Assembly (NCBI GenBank): GCA_016867695.1
Contig: VGIY01000161.1
Location: 1 to 6,137 of the forward strand
Length of the DNA stretch: 6,137 nucleotides
From: Candidatus Eiseniibacteriota bacterium
GTDB lineage: Bacteria > Eisenbacteria > RBG-16-71-46 > CAIMUX01 > WJJG01
Direction: 5' to 3'
The notes under the pieces were generated by a model. That model saw only the letters and a list, made by a program, of their open reading frames with translations. It had not been told where the DNA came from and made no database searches. This document shows positions 1 through 6,137 of this stretch, in pieces (the first letter of the stretch is position 1; each line of letters begins with the position of its first letter). Position numbers and translations under genes: made by a program.

Positions 1-671
1 TTCTCGCGAATCGACCGCAGGAGGAGATCGAAAGATCCCCCGGGCAGGTCGGTGCGCCCGACGCTCCCCTGGAAGAGCGCGTCCCCGGTGAAGACCCAGT
101 CGGCGGGGGCGCGACTCCCGCCGTCTGGCGGAGCCTCGGCGCCGGCGGTCGCGGCATCGCCGCCGGGGCCGGCCGCGGCGCTCGTCCCGCCGCCGCCCGC
201 CGCGCGGCCGCGGCGCTTCGGCTGGGGCATCCGCGCCCCGGACACGAGCAGGCAGATCCCGCCGGGGCTGTGGCCGGGCGTGAAGAGCACGGCGCCGCGC
301 GCCTCCCCCCAGACGATCTCGTCGCCCTCGTCCACGAATCGGTCGACCGGCGACGGCGCGGGGAACTCGTAGCCGAACTCGCGGGCATGCTCGTGGGCGT
401 GCTCATACAGGTGGAGATCGTCCCGGTGGAGCAGGATCTCGCCTCCGAACCGCGCCTTGAGGGCGGCCGTCGCCCCGACGTGGTCGAGGTGGCCGTGGGT
501 GTGGAAGTAGGCGACGGGGCGCAGGTCCTGGCGGATCAGCCGGGAGGCCAGCGTGTCGGGCTCCTCGCCCGGATCGATGAGCAGCGCCTGGCGCGTTTTC
601 GGGCAGCCCAGGATGTAGCAGTTGGCCTGGATCGGACCGACGGCGAGGGCCTCGAGAAGCAGTGGCTCCAT
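1..671 (-). CDS. MBL-fold metallo-hydrolase, glyoxalase II-like (3' end beyond window)
   Basis: This is a zinc- or iron-dependent metallo-beta-lactamase-fold hydrolase, closest in pattern to the hydroxyacylglutathione hydrolase (glyoxalase II)-like group. Substrate is not determinable; thioester hydrolysis is typical of relatives. 223 codons are visible from ATG 671. Residues 14-20 (IQANCYI) are the usual N-terminal strand. HTHGHLDH at 57-64 supplies the metal ligands H59, H61, D63 and H64. TPGHSPGG at 131-138 supplies H134, and FTGDALF at 194-200 supplies D197. GRTDLPGG follows at 205-212, as is usual in this family. The final metal-binding His lies beyond the window edge. About 45 residues (145-189), rich in Gly, Ala and Pro, separate the H134 strand from the D197 strand, where relatives usually have a short turn. 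No signal peptide is seen, so it is probably cytoplasmic. It starts 74 bases after addA on the same strand, with no visible terminator between, so co-transcription is possible. Fold assignment is secure; exact substrate is not. Confidence 0.9.
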   Translation of the reverse strand, partial: MEPLLLEALAVGPIQANCYILGCPKTRQALLIDPGEEPDTLASRLIRQDLRPVAYFHTHGHLDHVGATAALKARFGGEILLHRDDLHLYEHAHEHAREFGYEFPAPSPVDRFVDEGDEIVWGEARGAVLFTPGHSPGGICLLVSGARMPQPKRRGRAAGGGGTSAAAGPGGDAATAGAEAPPDGGSRAPADWVFTGDALFQGSVGRTDLPGGSFDLLLRSIRE

Positions 672-675
672 GGCT

Positions 676-681
676 CTCCCT
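676..681 (-). promoter_or_regulatory. Ribosome binding site of the MBL hydrolase, within a small hairpin
   Basis: On the minus strand AGGGAG (681-676) lies four bases before the ATG at 671 and supports that start. The GGGAG part can pair with CTCCC at 689-685 across a CGAA loop (684-681), giving a five base-pair stem that would cover the site. Pairing is seen in the sequence; any effect on translation is inference. Confidence 0.5.
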
Positions 682-745
682 TCGGGGAGCGCGGGGCGCC
701 GGGGTCCGCGGCCCGCGAGGGCGCGGTCTGCGGCGTCCGCCCAGG

Positions 746-3700
746 TCAGAAGACGCGCACGGTCTCTCCGGCGCGCAGGAAGTGGATCGCCCCCGCGACT
801 TCCCCGGCGCCCCAGATGCGGCGCAGGGCCTCCCGGTAGAGGAGCATCTGAGGGCGATAGCGCTCGGCCCGCTCGAGCCACCGATCGACCCCCGGACGGT
901 CGCTCTTGAAATCGATCAGACGGTAGCCGCCTCCGGGGCGCGGCCACAAGACATCGATCTGGCCCTGGATGAGAATCCACTCGTCCGGCGGCAACTCCGC
1001 TGCGGCGGGCCAGATCCGCGCCAGATCCCCGGGCGGCAGACGAAGAGAGAAACTCGCCTCGCGCTGCAACTCGGGGGCGGCGGCCATCTCCGCGGCCAGC
1101 GGGCTCGAGAGGAAGCGGACTATGGGGTCCAGGTTCTCCGGCGAGATCCACGCCGGGGGGACCTCGCCGCGCGCCGACAGCTGGCGCGCGCAGGCGAAGG
1201 GATCGGGCGCGGCCAGATCCAGCTCCTGGAGGATCGCGTGCAGCCAGCGGCCCTCGTCGGCCGCGGGCCAGGCGCCGGCGGGATCGATCGCCGCCCGCGC
1301 GGCCCCGCTCTCCGCCGCGCGTCCGCCGCGCATCCCGGCGCCCGGCACGGGATCGGGCGCCCGCGGCAGCTCGCTTCCGGCCGCGCGCTCCTCCGCCTCG
1401 CGGGCCCGGTCGATCAGCCGCTTCACCTCCGTGACCCAGTACTTGCCGCGCCAGCGGGTGGCCGCCGCGTGCGGGTAGACCGCGGCCACGCGCCGTCGCA
1501 GCGCCGGCAGCGCCGCTAGCGCCGCCTCCAGGGAGAGCGGCGCCGTCTCCGGCAGCGGACCGTCGGCCGGGGGGGGCTCTCCCTCCCCATCCGCCGCGCC
1601 GGACCCGAGATCGTGGCGGTGGATCGTGCAGCTCTCCCGCCACGCCGCCTCCATCCCGGGACGGGTCAGCGCGGCCAGCGCGTCGCTCCGGTGGAGCACG
1701 CCGAGCAACGCCTCGCCCGTCGAGCGGATCCGCCGCGCCGCCGCATCGCGCACCGCCCCCGGGGCGCGCCAGGGGCCGAGACGGGCGAGCATCTCGTCCC
1801 AGGGGCTCGCGACGGCCATCGTCAGGATCAGCTTCTCGACGGCTCGCGTCATGGCGACGTAGAGGATGCGCAGCTCCTCCTCGCGGATCTCCATCATGCG
1901 TCGCTCGGCCAGCAGGTAGCGGGCGAGCGTCGGCTCCTTGACGTAAGTGCGCGGATCGAAGTGGTCGATGCCGATCCAGCGCTCGCCGACCAGGACGCTG
2001 CGCGCGGCGTCTGTCGGGTTGAAGGAGCGGCCGAGCAGCGGCAGCACGACGATCGGGAACTCGAGCCCCTTGGCCTTGTGCATCGAGAGGATCCGCGCCG
2101 CCGGCTCGGCCGGGTCTCCCGAGGCGACCGCCTCCGGACCGCCGCCGCTCGCCTCGATCGTGTCGAGATAGCGCACGAATCCGGGCAGACTGTGCCCGCG
2201 CTCGCCGGCGAAGCGGCGCGCCAGGGCGACCAACTGCTGCAGGTTCCCCGCGCGCTCGATGCCCCCCTCGCGCGAGGCGGCGGCCGTGAGCAGCCCCGCC
2301 TCGGCGCAGGCCGCGGTCACCGCGTCGGCCAGATCGCCGCTCTGCGCCTGCAGGCGCCAGCGATCGAGGCGTTCGAGGAAGGCCGCGCAGCGGGCGGCCA
2401 GCTCCCGGCCGGCGGGCTCCTCGAACAGCGCCGCAGCGGCGCAGGCCCCCGCCGGTTCGCCCGCCTCTCCCGCCGCGGCGCGCAGCGAGGCGATCAGCGT
2501 CGGGCTCTCGGGCCAGGCGAGGCGCAGCCGCAGCAGGTCGTCGTCGTCGAAGCCGACGGTGGGCGCGCGCAGCAGGCCGGCCAGACCGATGTCGTCGTGC
2601 GCGTTGTCGAGGATGCGCAGCAGGTTGCGCGCGTCGCGGATCTCCTCGCGCTCGAAGAAGGGCTGGATGCCGAAGAGCGCGGGCACGCCCGCGGCGCGCA
2701 ACGCCTGGGCGAAGCGTCCGCCGACCGATCCGGGAGCGCGCAGGAGGACGACCATGTCGGCCCAGCCGGCGCGCCGCCAGGTCTTGCGCTCCCGATCGAA
2801 GACCTCGAATCCCCCGTCGCGCAGCTCGCCGAGCCGGCGCGCGACCAGCCGGGCCTCGGCGGCCAGGATCTCGCCCGCCGAGACGCGGGAGCGGGGCTTC
2901 TCCTCCTTCGCCCCCTCCTCCCTGGCCAGGATGTGGATCTCCGTCGGGCTGCGCCCCCGCTCTCCCCGCTCCGCCGCGGGAGCGGGCTCGAGGCCCGCCT
3001 CGTAGCCGTAGCGCAGCGCCACGGAGCGGTAGTCGCAGCCGATCATCTCCGGCGTGAGCAGCTCCTCGAAGACCGCGTTGACCGCGTCGACGACCGGCCG
3101 GCGCGAGCGGAAGTTGACCCCGAGGGGCACGACGAGCCGCTCGCCCTCCGGCGCCGGCTGGTCCTCCGGGCAGCTCTCGGGCGTGAGCCAACGCGCCTCC
3201 CGGCTGACGAGGCCGCGGAAGACCTCCGGATTGGCCAGGCGGAACTGGTAGATGCACTGCTTGACGTCGCCGACGAGGAACCGCCCGCGCTGCGGAGCGA
3301 GCCGGTCGACGATCCCCGCCTGCAGGTCGTTCACATCCTGGAACTCGTCGACGAGAACGAGCTGGAAACGCCCCCTCAGGCTCGGGGGAGGATCGAGCAG
3401 GAGCCGGCGGGTGTGGAGCTCGAGATCGGCGAAGTCGAGCAGGCCCTCGCGGCGTTTGTGGCTCTCGTAAGCCTCCAGCGTCTGGCGGGCGAGCGCGATC
3501 AGCGCGCCGACCGTCGGACGCGTGGCCCGATAGGCGTCGTGCATCCTGGCGATCGGCCAGGGCAGGCGGGAGAAGGGGGATCCCGGCTTCGCGCCCGAGG
3601 AGTCGAGCAGGCCCTTGGCCAGATCGTGGAGCGGCTTGAGCTCGGCCGTGCCCGCCGGCAGCCGCGGGAAGGCCAGCTTCCAGGCTCCGTCCGCGGCCAC
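746..3700 (-). CDS. addA: AddA helicase-nuclease subunit, C-terminal part downstream of an in-frame TAG
   Basis: This is the larger part of addA: ATP-driven 3'-5' DNA translocation and cleavage of one strand at double-strand breaks. The open frame begins at 3832, directly after the TAG; GTG 3700 is the first standard start codon, but no ribosome binding site precedes it, so a separate gene is doubtful. In read-through numbering (V298 at 3700) the motifs are: II, LVDEFQD, 413-419 (D415, E416); III, VGDVKQCIYQFR, 440-451; IV, NFRSR, 493-497; V, MHKAKGLEF, 837-845; VI, ILYVAMTRA, 909-917. The C-terminal RecB-type nuclease has H1118 (GRWLHA), D1213 (GQIDV), D1227 and K1229 (IDFKSD), and Q1248/Y1252 (QMLLY). 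The YWVTEVKRL segment before the nuclease also fits AddA. It ends in TGA at 748-746 after VRVF. Alone it lacks Walker A and so cannot be an active helicase. With the upstream part, total length is 1281 residues, close to B. subtilis AddA (about 1230). Ala/Pro-rich linkers flank the nuclease. Confidence 0.9.
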   Translation of the reverse strand: MAADGAWKLAFPRLPAGTAELKPLHDLAKGLLDSSGAKPGSPFSRLPWPIARMHDAYRATRPTVGALIALARQTLEAYESHKRREGLLDFADLELHTRRLLLDPPPSLRGRFQLVLVDEFQDVNDLQAGIVDRLAPQRGRFLVGDVKQCIYQFRLANPEVFRGLVSREARWLTPESCPEDQPAPEGERLVVPLGVNFRSRRPVVDAVNAVFEELLTPEMIGCDYRSVALRYGYEAGLEPAPAAERGERGRSPTEIHILAREEGAKEEKPRSRVSAGEILAAEARLVARRLGELRDGGFEVFDRERKTWRRAGWADMVVLLRAPGSVGGRFAQALRAAGVPALFGIQPFFEREEIRDARNLLRILDNAHDDIGLAGLLRAPTVGFDDDDLLRLRLAWPESPTLIASLRAAAGEAGEPAGACAAAALFEEPAGRELAARCAAFLERLDRWRLQAQSGDLADAVTAACAEAGLLTAAASREGGIERAGNLQQLVALARRFAGERGHSLPGFVRYLDTIEASGGGPEAVASGDPAEPAARILSMHKAKGLEFPIVVLPLLGRSFNPTDAARSVLVGERWIGIDHFDPRTYVKEPTLARYLLAERRMMEIREEELRILYVAMTRAVEKLILTMAVASPWDEMLARLGPWRAPGAVRDAAARRIRSTGEALLGVLHRSDALAALTRPGMEAAWRESCTIHRHDLGSGAADGEGEPPPADGPLPETAPLSLEAALAALPALRRRVAAVYPHAAATRWRGKYWVTEVKRLIDRAREAEERAAGSELPRAPDPVPGAGMRGGRAAESGAARAAIDPAGAWPAADEGRWLHAILQELDLAAPDPFACARQLSARGEVPPAWISPENLDPIVRFLSSPLAAEMAAAPELQREASFSLRLPPGDLARIWPAAAELPPDEWILIQGQIDVLWPRPGGGYRLIDFKSDRPGVDRWLERAERYRPQMLLYREALRRIWGAGEVAGAIHFLRAGETVRVF

Positions 3701-3832
3701 CCAGCCGCCCGCCGCCAGATGCCGGCGCGCGCGCTCGAGGGCGCCGGGCAGCTCCCGCGCCAGGGCCGCCCTGTCGGCCGGCCAGTCCGCGCGCTCCAGC
3801 GCCGCGTCGAGCTCCTGCTGCTTGGCGAGCTT

Positions 3833-3835
3833 CTA
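3833..3835 (-). other. addA: In-frame amber (TAG) codon interrupting addA
   Basis: Minus-strand context is GTG CCC CCC TAG AAG CTC GCC. The upstream frame from ATG 4591 and the downstream frame ending at 746 are identical (the distance is a multiple of three), so a single base substitution explains it and a single indel does not. Moving to either other frame after the C6 run gives Ser/Arg- or Arg/Ala-rich sequence that does not rejoin AddA. One-base neighbours of TAG include CAG (Gln), GAG (Glu), AAG (Lys), TGG (Trp) and TTG (Leu). The two neighbouring stops in the cluster that can be seen (addB, addA) are TGA. It falls at residue 253 in the poorly conserved 1B region, between the IDSF block and motif II. 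Confidence 0.85.
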
Positions 3836-4591
3836 GGGGGGCACGAGCCGCACGCCGAGGCGCAGCACCTCCGCGTAGGCGGCGCGGCCGGCGCGCCAGC
3901 TCCGATCGAGCGTCTCGACCAGCGCGGACAGGTAGGGGGGCTCCTCCGCCTCGACGGCCCGCGAGAGGGTCGAGATGAACTCGGGCGGATCGGGATAGTG
4001 GCGCGCGAGCGCGAGCAGGCGGACGATCTCCTCCTTGAGCAGCTCGCGCCCCCGGCGATAGCGGCAGAGATCCACCAGGCGGAGGAACTCGCGGTGCTCG
4101 GCGCTGCCGCGGCGCGGCACGCCCGCCCATCCTTCGGGATCGTCCTGCGGCTCGGGCCCGAGCCCCTGGTACCAGCGGTCGAAGATGCGGTCGAGGATCT
4201 CCGCCAGGACCACCTCGTCGTCCGGGCCGGCCAGCACGCGGAAGGCGGGGTCGACCGGGAGCTTCAGCCCATGCTCGCGCAGCAGGCGCGTGCAGAAGCT
4301 GTCGATCGTGGCGATGTAGGCCTGGGGCAGGGCGAGCTTGCGGGGCCGCAGCGCCTCGTCCTCCTGGAATGCGGCGTAGAGCTTGCGGCGCAGCTCGTCG
4401 GCCGCCTTGCGAGTGAAGGTGATGACCGCCAGGCTCTCGAGCGGGACGCCGCCGCGCACCGCCCGCAGCGCCTTCTCGACCAGCGTGCGGGTCTTGCCGG
4501 TCCCGGCGCTGGCGGCGACCAGCACGAAGGGCGCCTCGACGCGCAGGGCGAGCGCCTGCTCCGGCGTCGGCTTTCCGCTAGCGGCGCTCAT
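3833..4591 (-). CDS. addA: AddA helicase-nuclease subunit, N-terminal part ending at an in-frame TAG
   Basis: This is the first 252 codons of addA, the helicase-nuclease subunit that acts with AddB on double-strand DNA ends. The ATG at 4591 overlaps the addB stop as ATGA and follows an AGGAGG, which fixes the start. A Q-motif-like TPEQ is at residues 9-12. Walker A is AASAGTGKT at 26-34 (K33, T34). Motif Ia is TFTRKAADEL at 58-67, and IATIDSFCTRLLREH at 93-107 is the next conserved helicase block. The remainder is the start of the helical 1B domain. Translation would stop at TAG (3835-3833) after the residues RLVPP. The codons after it continue in the same frame as KLAKQQELDAALERADW, which fits the same helical domain, so this is one interrupted gene and not two genes or a frameshift. 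Ended at the TAG, the product would have the ATP-binding P-loop but no motifs II-VI and no nuclease, and would be inactive. It is either broken by a point mutation, a sequence error, or read through. Confidence 0.9.
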   Translation of the reverse strand: MSAASGKPTPEQALALRVEAPFVLVAASAGTGKTRTLVEKALRAVRGGVPLESLAVITFTRKAADELRRKLYAAFQEDEALRPRKLALPQAYIATIDSFCTRLLREHGLKLPVDPAFRVLAGPDDEVVLAEILDRIFDRWYQGLGPEPQDDPEGWAGVPRRGSAEHREFLRLVDLCRYRRGRELLKEEIVRLLALARHYPDPPEFISTLSRAVEAEEPPYLSALVETLDRSWRAGRAAYAEVLRLGVRLVPP

Positions 4592-6137
4592 CCGCCCTCC
4601 TCGTCGGCGGGCGGCGCTCCCGGGGCGCGCATGGAGGTCGGATCGAAGCGGCAGACGCCGGCGAAGTCGCAGGCGTCGCAGGGCAGCCGTCCGCCCGTCT
4701 CCACCGGCGCGGGCCGGATCACTCCGCGGACGATCCGCTCGCCGTGGCCGGCGATCTTCTCGCCCGCCAGGCCGAGCACGCCGTCCAGGCTCTGCTTGTA
4801 GTCGCCCCTCATCCGCGGCGTGATCAGGATCTTCTGCGGATCGATCGCCTCCTCCGAATCGCTGACGCGGAATCCCTGCAGCTTGAATCCGTACGGGTTG
4901 CCCTCGCCCTCCTCCGGCCGGGTGGTGCGCGTTCGCGGGCCGACGGAGTAGTAGAAGCCGGCGAGCGGCACGAATCCCAGCACGCGCCGGACAGCCAGCA
5001 GGTAGGTGGCGATCTGGAGGTCCAGGCCGCGGGCGAGCTCTCCGCCGGGCGCGCGCCCGCGCCCGGTGCGCTTGTAGTCGAAGACGACCGCGGCGGGGGC
5101 GCCGCCTCTCTCCGCGGGCGCGCCGTCCGCCGCGACGGCGCCATCCGTCGCCGCGCCGCAGCCCTCTCCCGACCTCAGGTCGAGCCGGTCGATGCGCCCG
5201 CGCAGGAGGATCCGGCCGCCCGCGGCGCGCTCCCCCGCGGCGGGGTCGGCGGGCAGCGGCAGCTCGAGCGCCGGGAAGTCGGGGGAGGTCAGACAGGGAC
5301 CCTCGAGCAGCCGGCGGCGGGCGCGCTCGGCCTCCGCGGGATCGCCGCCTCGAGCCCCGAGCCCGAAGGAGAGCTCGACCGCGCGCGGCTGGAAGCGGCT
5401 CGCGCACAGGCGTCGATGCTCGGTGCGGATGAAGAGCGCCGTCTCCCGCCGGGTCACCGACCAGCGGTACCGGCTGGGCGGGTCCTCCTGGAAAATGCGG
5501 AACTCATCCTCGCGGGCAAGTTCGTTGAACAGCTCCCCCATGCGGGATGCCGCCTCGTCGGCCGATTCGCGGCGCGGGGCTCCGGCGAAGAAGCGCTGCA
5601 GCGCGGCGTGCACGGCGCTGCCCGTCGACAGCGGCGTCAGGATCGCCTCGGGGCGGGGCTCGAGACGCAGGATGTGGCGGGCGAAGTGCCGGAAGGGACA
5701 GGAGGCGAAGGTCTCCAGGCGCGAGGCGGAGGTGGACAGCACGCGCTCCGGGAAGAGCCGCGCGGCCAGCCGCCGGTCCAGCCGTTCGGGCAGCGGGTCG
5801 CGCAGGTGCTCGACCAGGCGGCGGGAGCGCGCGCAGGCGGCCTCGAGGGGCGGCAGGTCGGTCAGCTGCGCCAGCGCCTCCTCGGCCAGGCGCCGCGCGC
5901 CCTGACCGTCGAGGCCCCCCAGGGCGCGCGCCAGGAGGGGTTCGACCTCGCCGGCGTGCAGGCAGCGGTCGAGCGGGCCGGGCGCGCCCTCTTCGGCGGG
6001 GGAGAGCGAGCGACCGAGGCTTCGCTCCACCTCGGCCAGGTAGGGCGAGGGCTCCTGCCCCCCGCCCTCCGCGTCCAGGGCTGGGCGGGTCAGCAGAAGC
6101 TCCTCGCGGGCCCTCGTGCAGGCCACATAGAAGAGGT
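4588..6137 (-). CDS. addB: AddB helicase-nuclease subunit, C-terminal part (5' end beyond window)
   Basis: AddB partners AddA in the AddAB complex; its nuclease cuts the other strand, and in studied enzymes its helicase-like core recognises Chi. About 515 codons are visible; the start lies past the right edge. Counting from the Leu codon at 6135: LFYVACTRAREEL (1-13) is helicase motif VI with its Arg. FASCPFRHFARH has C146; AVHAAL has H176; GRIDRLDL has D316; VFDYKRTG has D353 and K355; LQIATYLLA has Q384 and Y388. These are the PD-(D/E)XK nuclease residues of the RecB family. LPCDACDFAGVCRF gives C486, C489 and C495; with C146 they form the C...C-x2-C-x5-C set that holds the 4Fe-4S cluster in AddB nucleases. 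This cysteine set, the position upstream of addA and the motif order support AddB over a free-standing RecB-like nuclease. A run of about 28 Ala/Gly-rich residues sits between GRID and DYK. The TGA stop (4590-4588) overlaps the addA ATG by four bases, so the two are probably translationally coupled. Confidence 0.92.
   Translation of the reverse strand, partial: LFYVACTRAREELLLTRPALDAEGGGQEPSPYLAEVERSLGRSLSPAEEGAPGPLDRCLHAGEVEPLLARALGGLDGQGARRLAEEALAQLTDLPPLEAACARSRRLVEHLRDPLPERLDRRLAARLFPERVLSTSASRLETFASCPFRHFARHILRLEPRPEAILTPLSTGSAVHAALQRFFAGAPRRESADEAASRMGELFNELAREDEFRIFQEDPPSRYRWSVTRRETALFIRTEHRRLCASRFQPRAVELSFGLGARGGDPAEAERARRRLLEGPCLTSPDFPALELPLPADPAAGERAAGGRILLRGRIDRLDLRSGEGCGAATDGAVAADGAPAERGGAPAAVVFDYKRTGRGRAPGGELARGLDLQIATYLLAVRRVLGFVPLAGFYYSVGPRTRTTRPEEGEGNPYGFKLQGFRVSDSEEAIDPQKILITPRMRGDYKQSLDGVLGLAGEKIAGHGERIVRGVIRPAPVETGGRLPCDACDFAGVCRFDPTSMRAPGAPPADEEGG
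4596..4601 (-). promoter_or_regulatory. Ribosome binding site of addA at the addB/addA junction
   Basis: AGGAGG on the minus strand (4601-4596) lies inside the last codons of addB, four bases before the addA ATG at 4591. Together with the ATGA overlap it fixes the addA start and suggests coupled translation, which would give matched amounts of the two subunits. The spacing is slightly short but usable. Confidence 0.65.

Noticed and set aside
690..745. Intrinsic terminator between addA and the MBL gene.
   Set aside because: The gap has GC-rich self-complementary stretches but no following T-run on the minus strand, so a terminator cannot be supported.
270..839. Plus-strand frames antisense to the MBL gene and the addA 3' end.
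   Set aside because: The minus strand here encodes intact metal-binding motifs of an MBL fold; the plus-strand translations show only biased composition.
3825..3845. Frameshift in the C6 run as the cause of the addA break.
   Set aside because: Upstream and downstream frames are identical, and shifting by one base in either direction yields Ser/Arg-rich or Arg/Ala-rich sequence that does not rejoin AddA.
746..4591. Reading the two parts of addA as two separate, naturally split genes.
   Set aside because: The break is a lone TAG with the same frame continuing at the next codon, falls inside one helical domain, and there is no ATG or ribosome binding site just after it. Split genes normally break at a domain border with a proper start.
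1613..4801. A 1062-codon open frame on the plus strand, antisense to addA and the end of addB.
   Set aside because: It is Arg/Ala/Gly/Gln-rich with no recognisable domain and lies antisense to strongly conserved helicase motifs. Long antisense frames are expected where codons end mostly in G or C.
5192..5905. A 237-codon plus-strand frame antisense to addB.
   Set aside because: It is dominated by Arg and Ser, has no domain pattern, and is a shadow of the AddB nuclease coding sequence.
1..6137. CRISPR arrays, tRNA/rRNA genes, insertion sequences, defence islands.
   Set aside because: No regularly spaced repeats, RNA gene signatures, transposase motifs or inverted-repeat ends were seen; nearly every base belongs to the three coding regions.

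Overview
The window reads as 6.1 kb of a very GC-rich bacterial chromosome (by eye about 70% G+C or more, with G/C strongly preferred at third codon positions). All supported genes lie on the minus strand and are densely packed. The gene content is housekeeping DNA repair plus one metabolic hydrolase. Proteins carry Ala/Gly/Pro-rich loop insertions, as is common in high-GC soil or sediment lineages (for example Myxococcota, Acidobacteriota, Gemmatimonadota or candidate phyla). The sequence alone does not let me choose among these.

Read in the direction of transcription (right to left), the layout is as follows. (1) 6137-4588 is the C-terminal ~515 residues of an AddB-type subunit. It starts at a helicase motif VI and ends with a RecB-family PD-(D/E)XK nuclease whose four cysteines match the AddB iron-sulfur arrangement. 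(2) 4591-746 is addA, joined to addB by an ATGA stop/start overlap. It would encode 1281 residues with all UvrD/RecB superfamily 1 helicase motifs and a C-terminal RecB-type nuclease, but codon 253 is an in-frame TAG (3835-3833). The same reading frame is coherent AddA on both sides of that codon. (3) After a 74-base gap, 671-1 encodes a metallo-beta-lactamase-fold hydrolase of the glyoxalase II-like group. It has an Ala/Gly-rich insertion, and its 3' end lies beyond the window.

AddA and AddB together form the AddAB helicase-nuclease. It resects double-strand DNA ends, responds to Chi-type sequences and prepares 3' single strands for RecA, the job done by RecBCD in enterobacteria. The MBL hydrolase has no known role in this process; it is only co-directional. 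No RNA genes, mobile elements, CRISPR arrays or convincing terminators were seen. The one real anomaly is the single amber codon in addA. It could be a true nonsense mutation, a sequencing or assembly substitution, or, much less likely, a recoded codon. I do not see a new defence or other undescribed system here.
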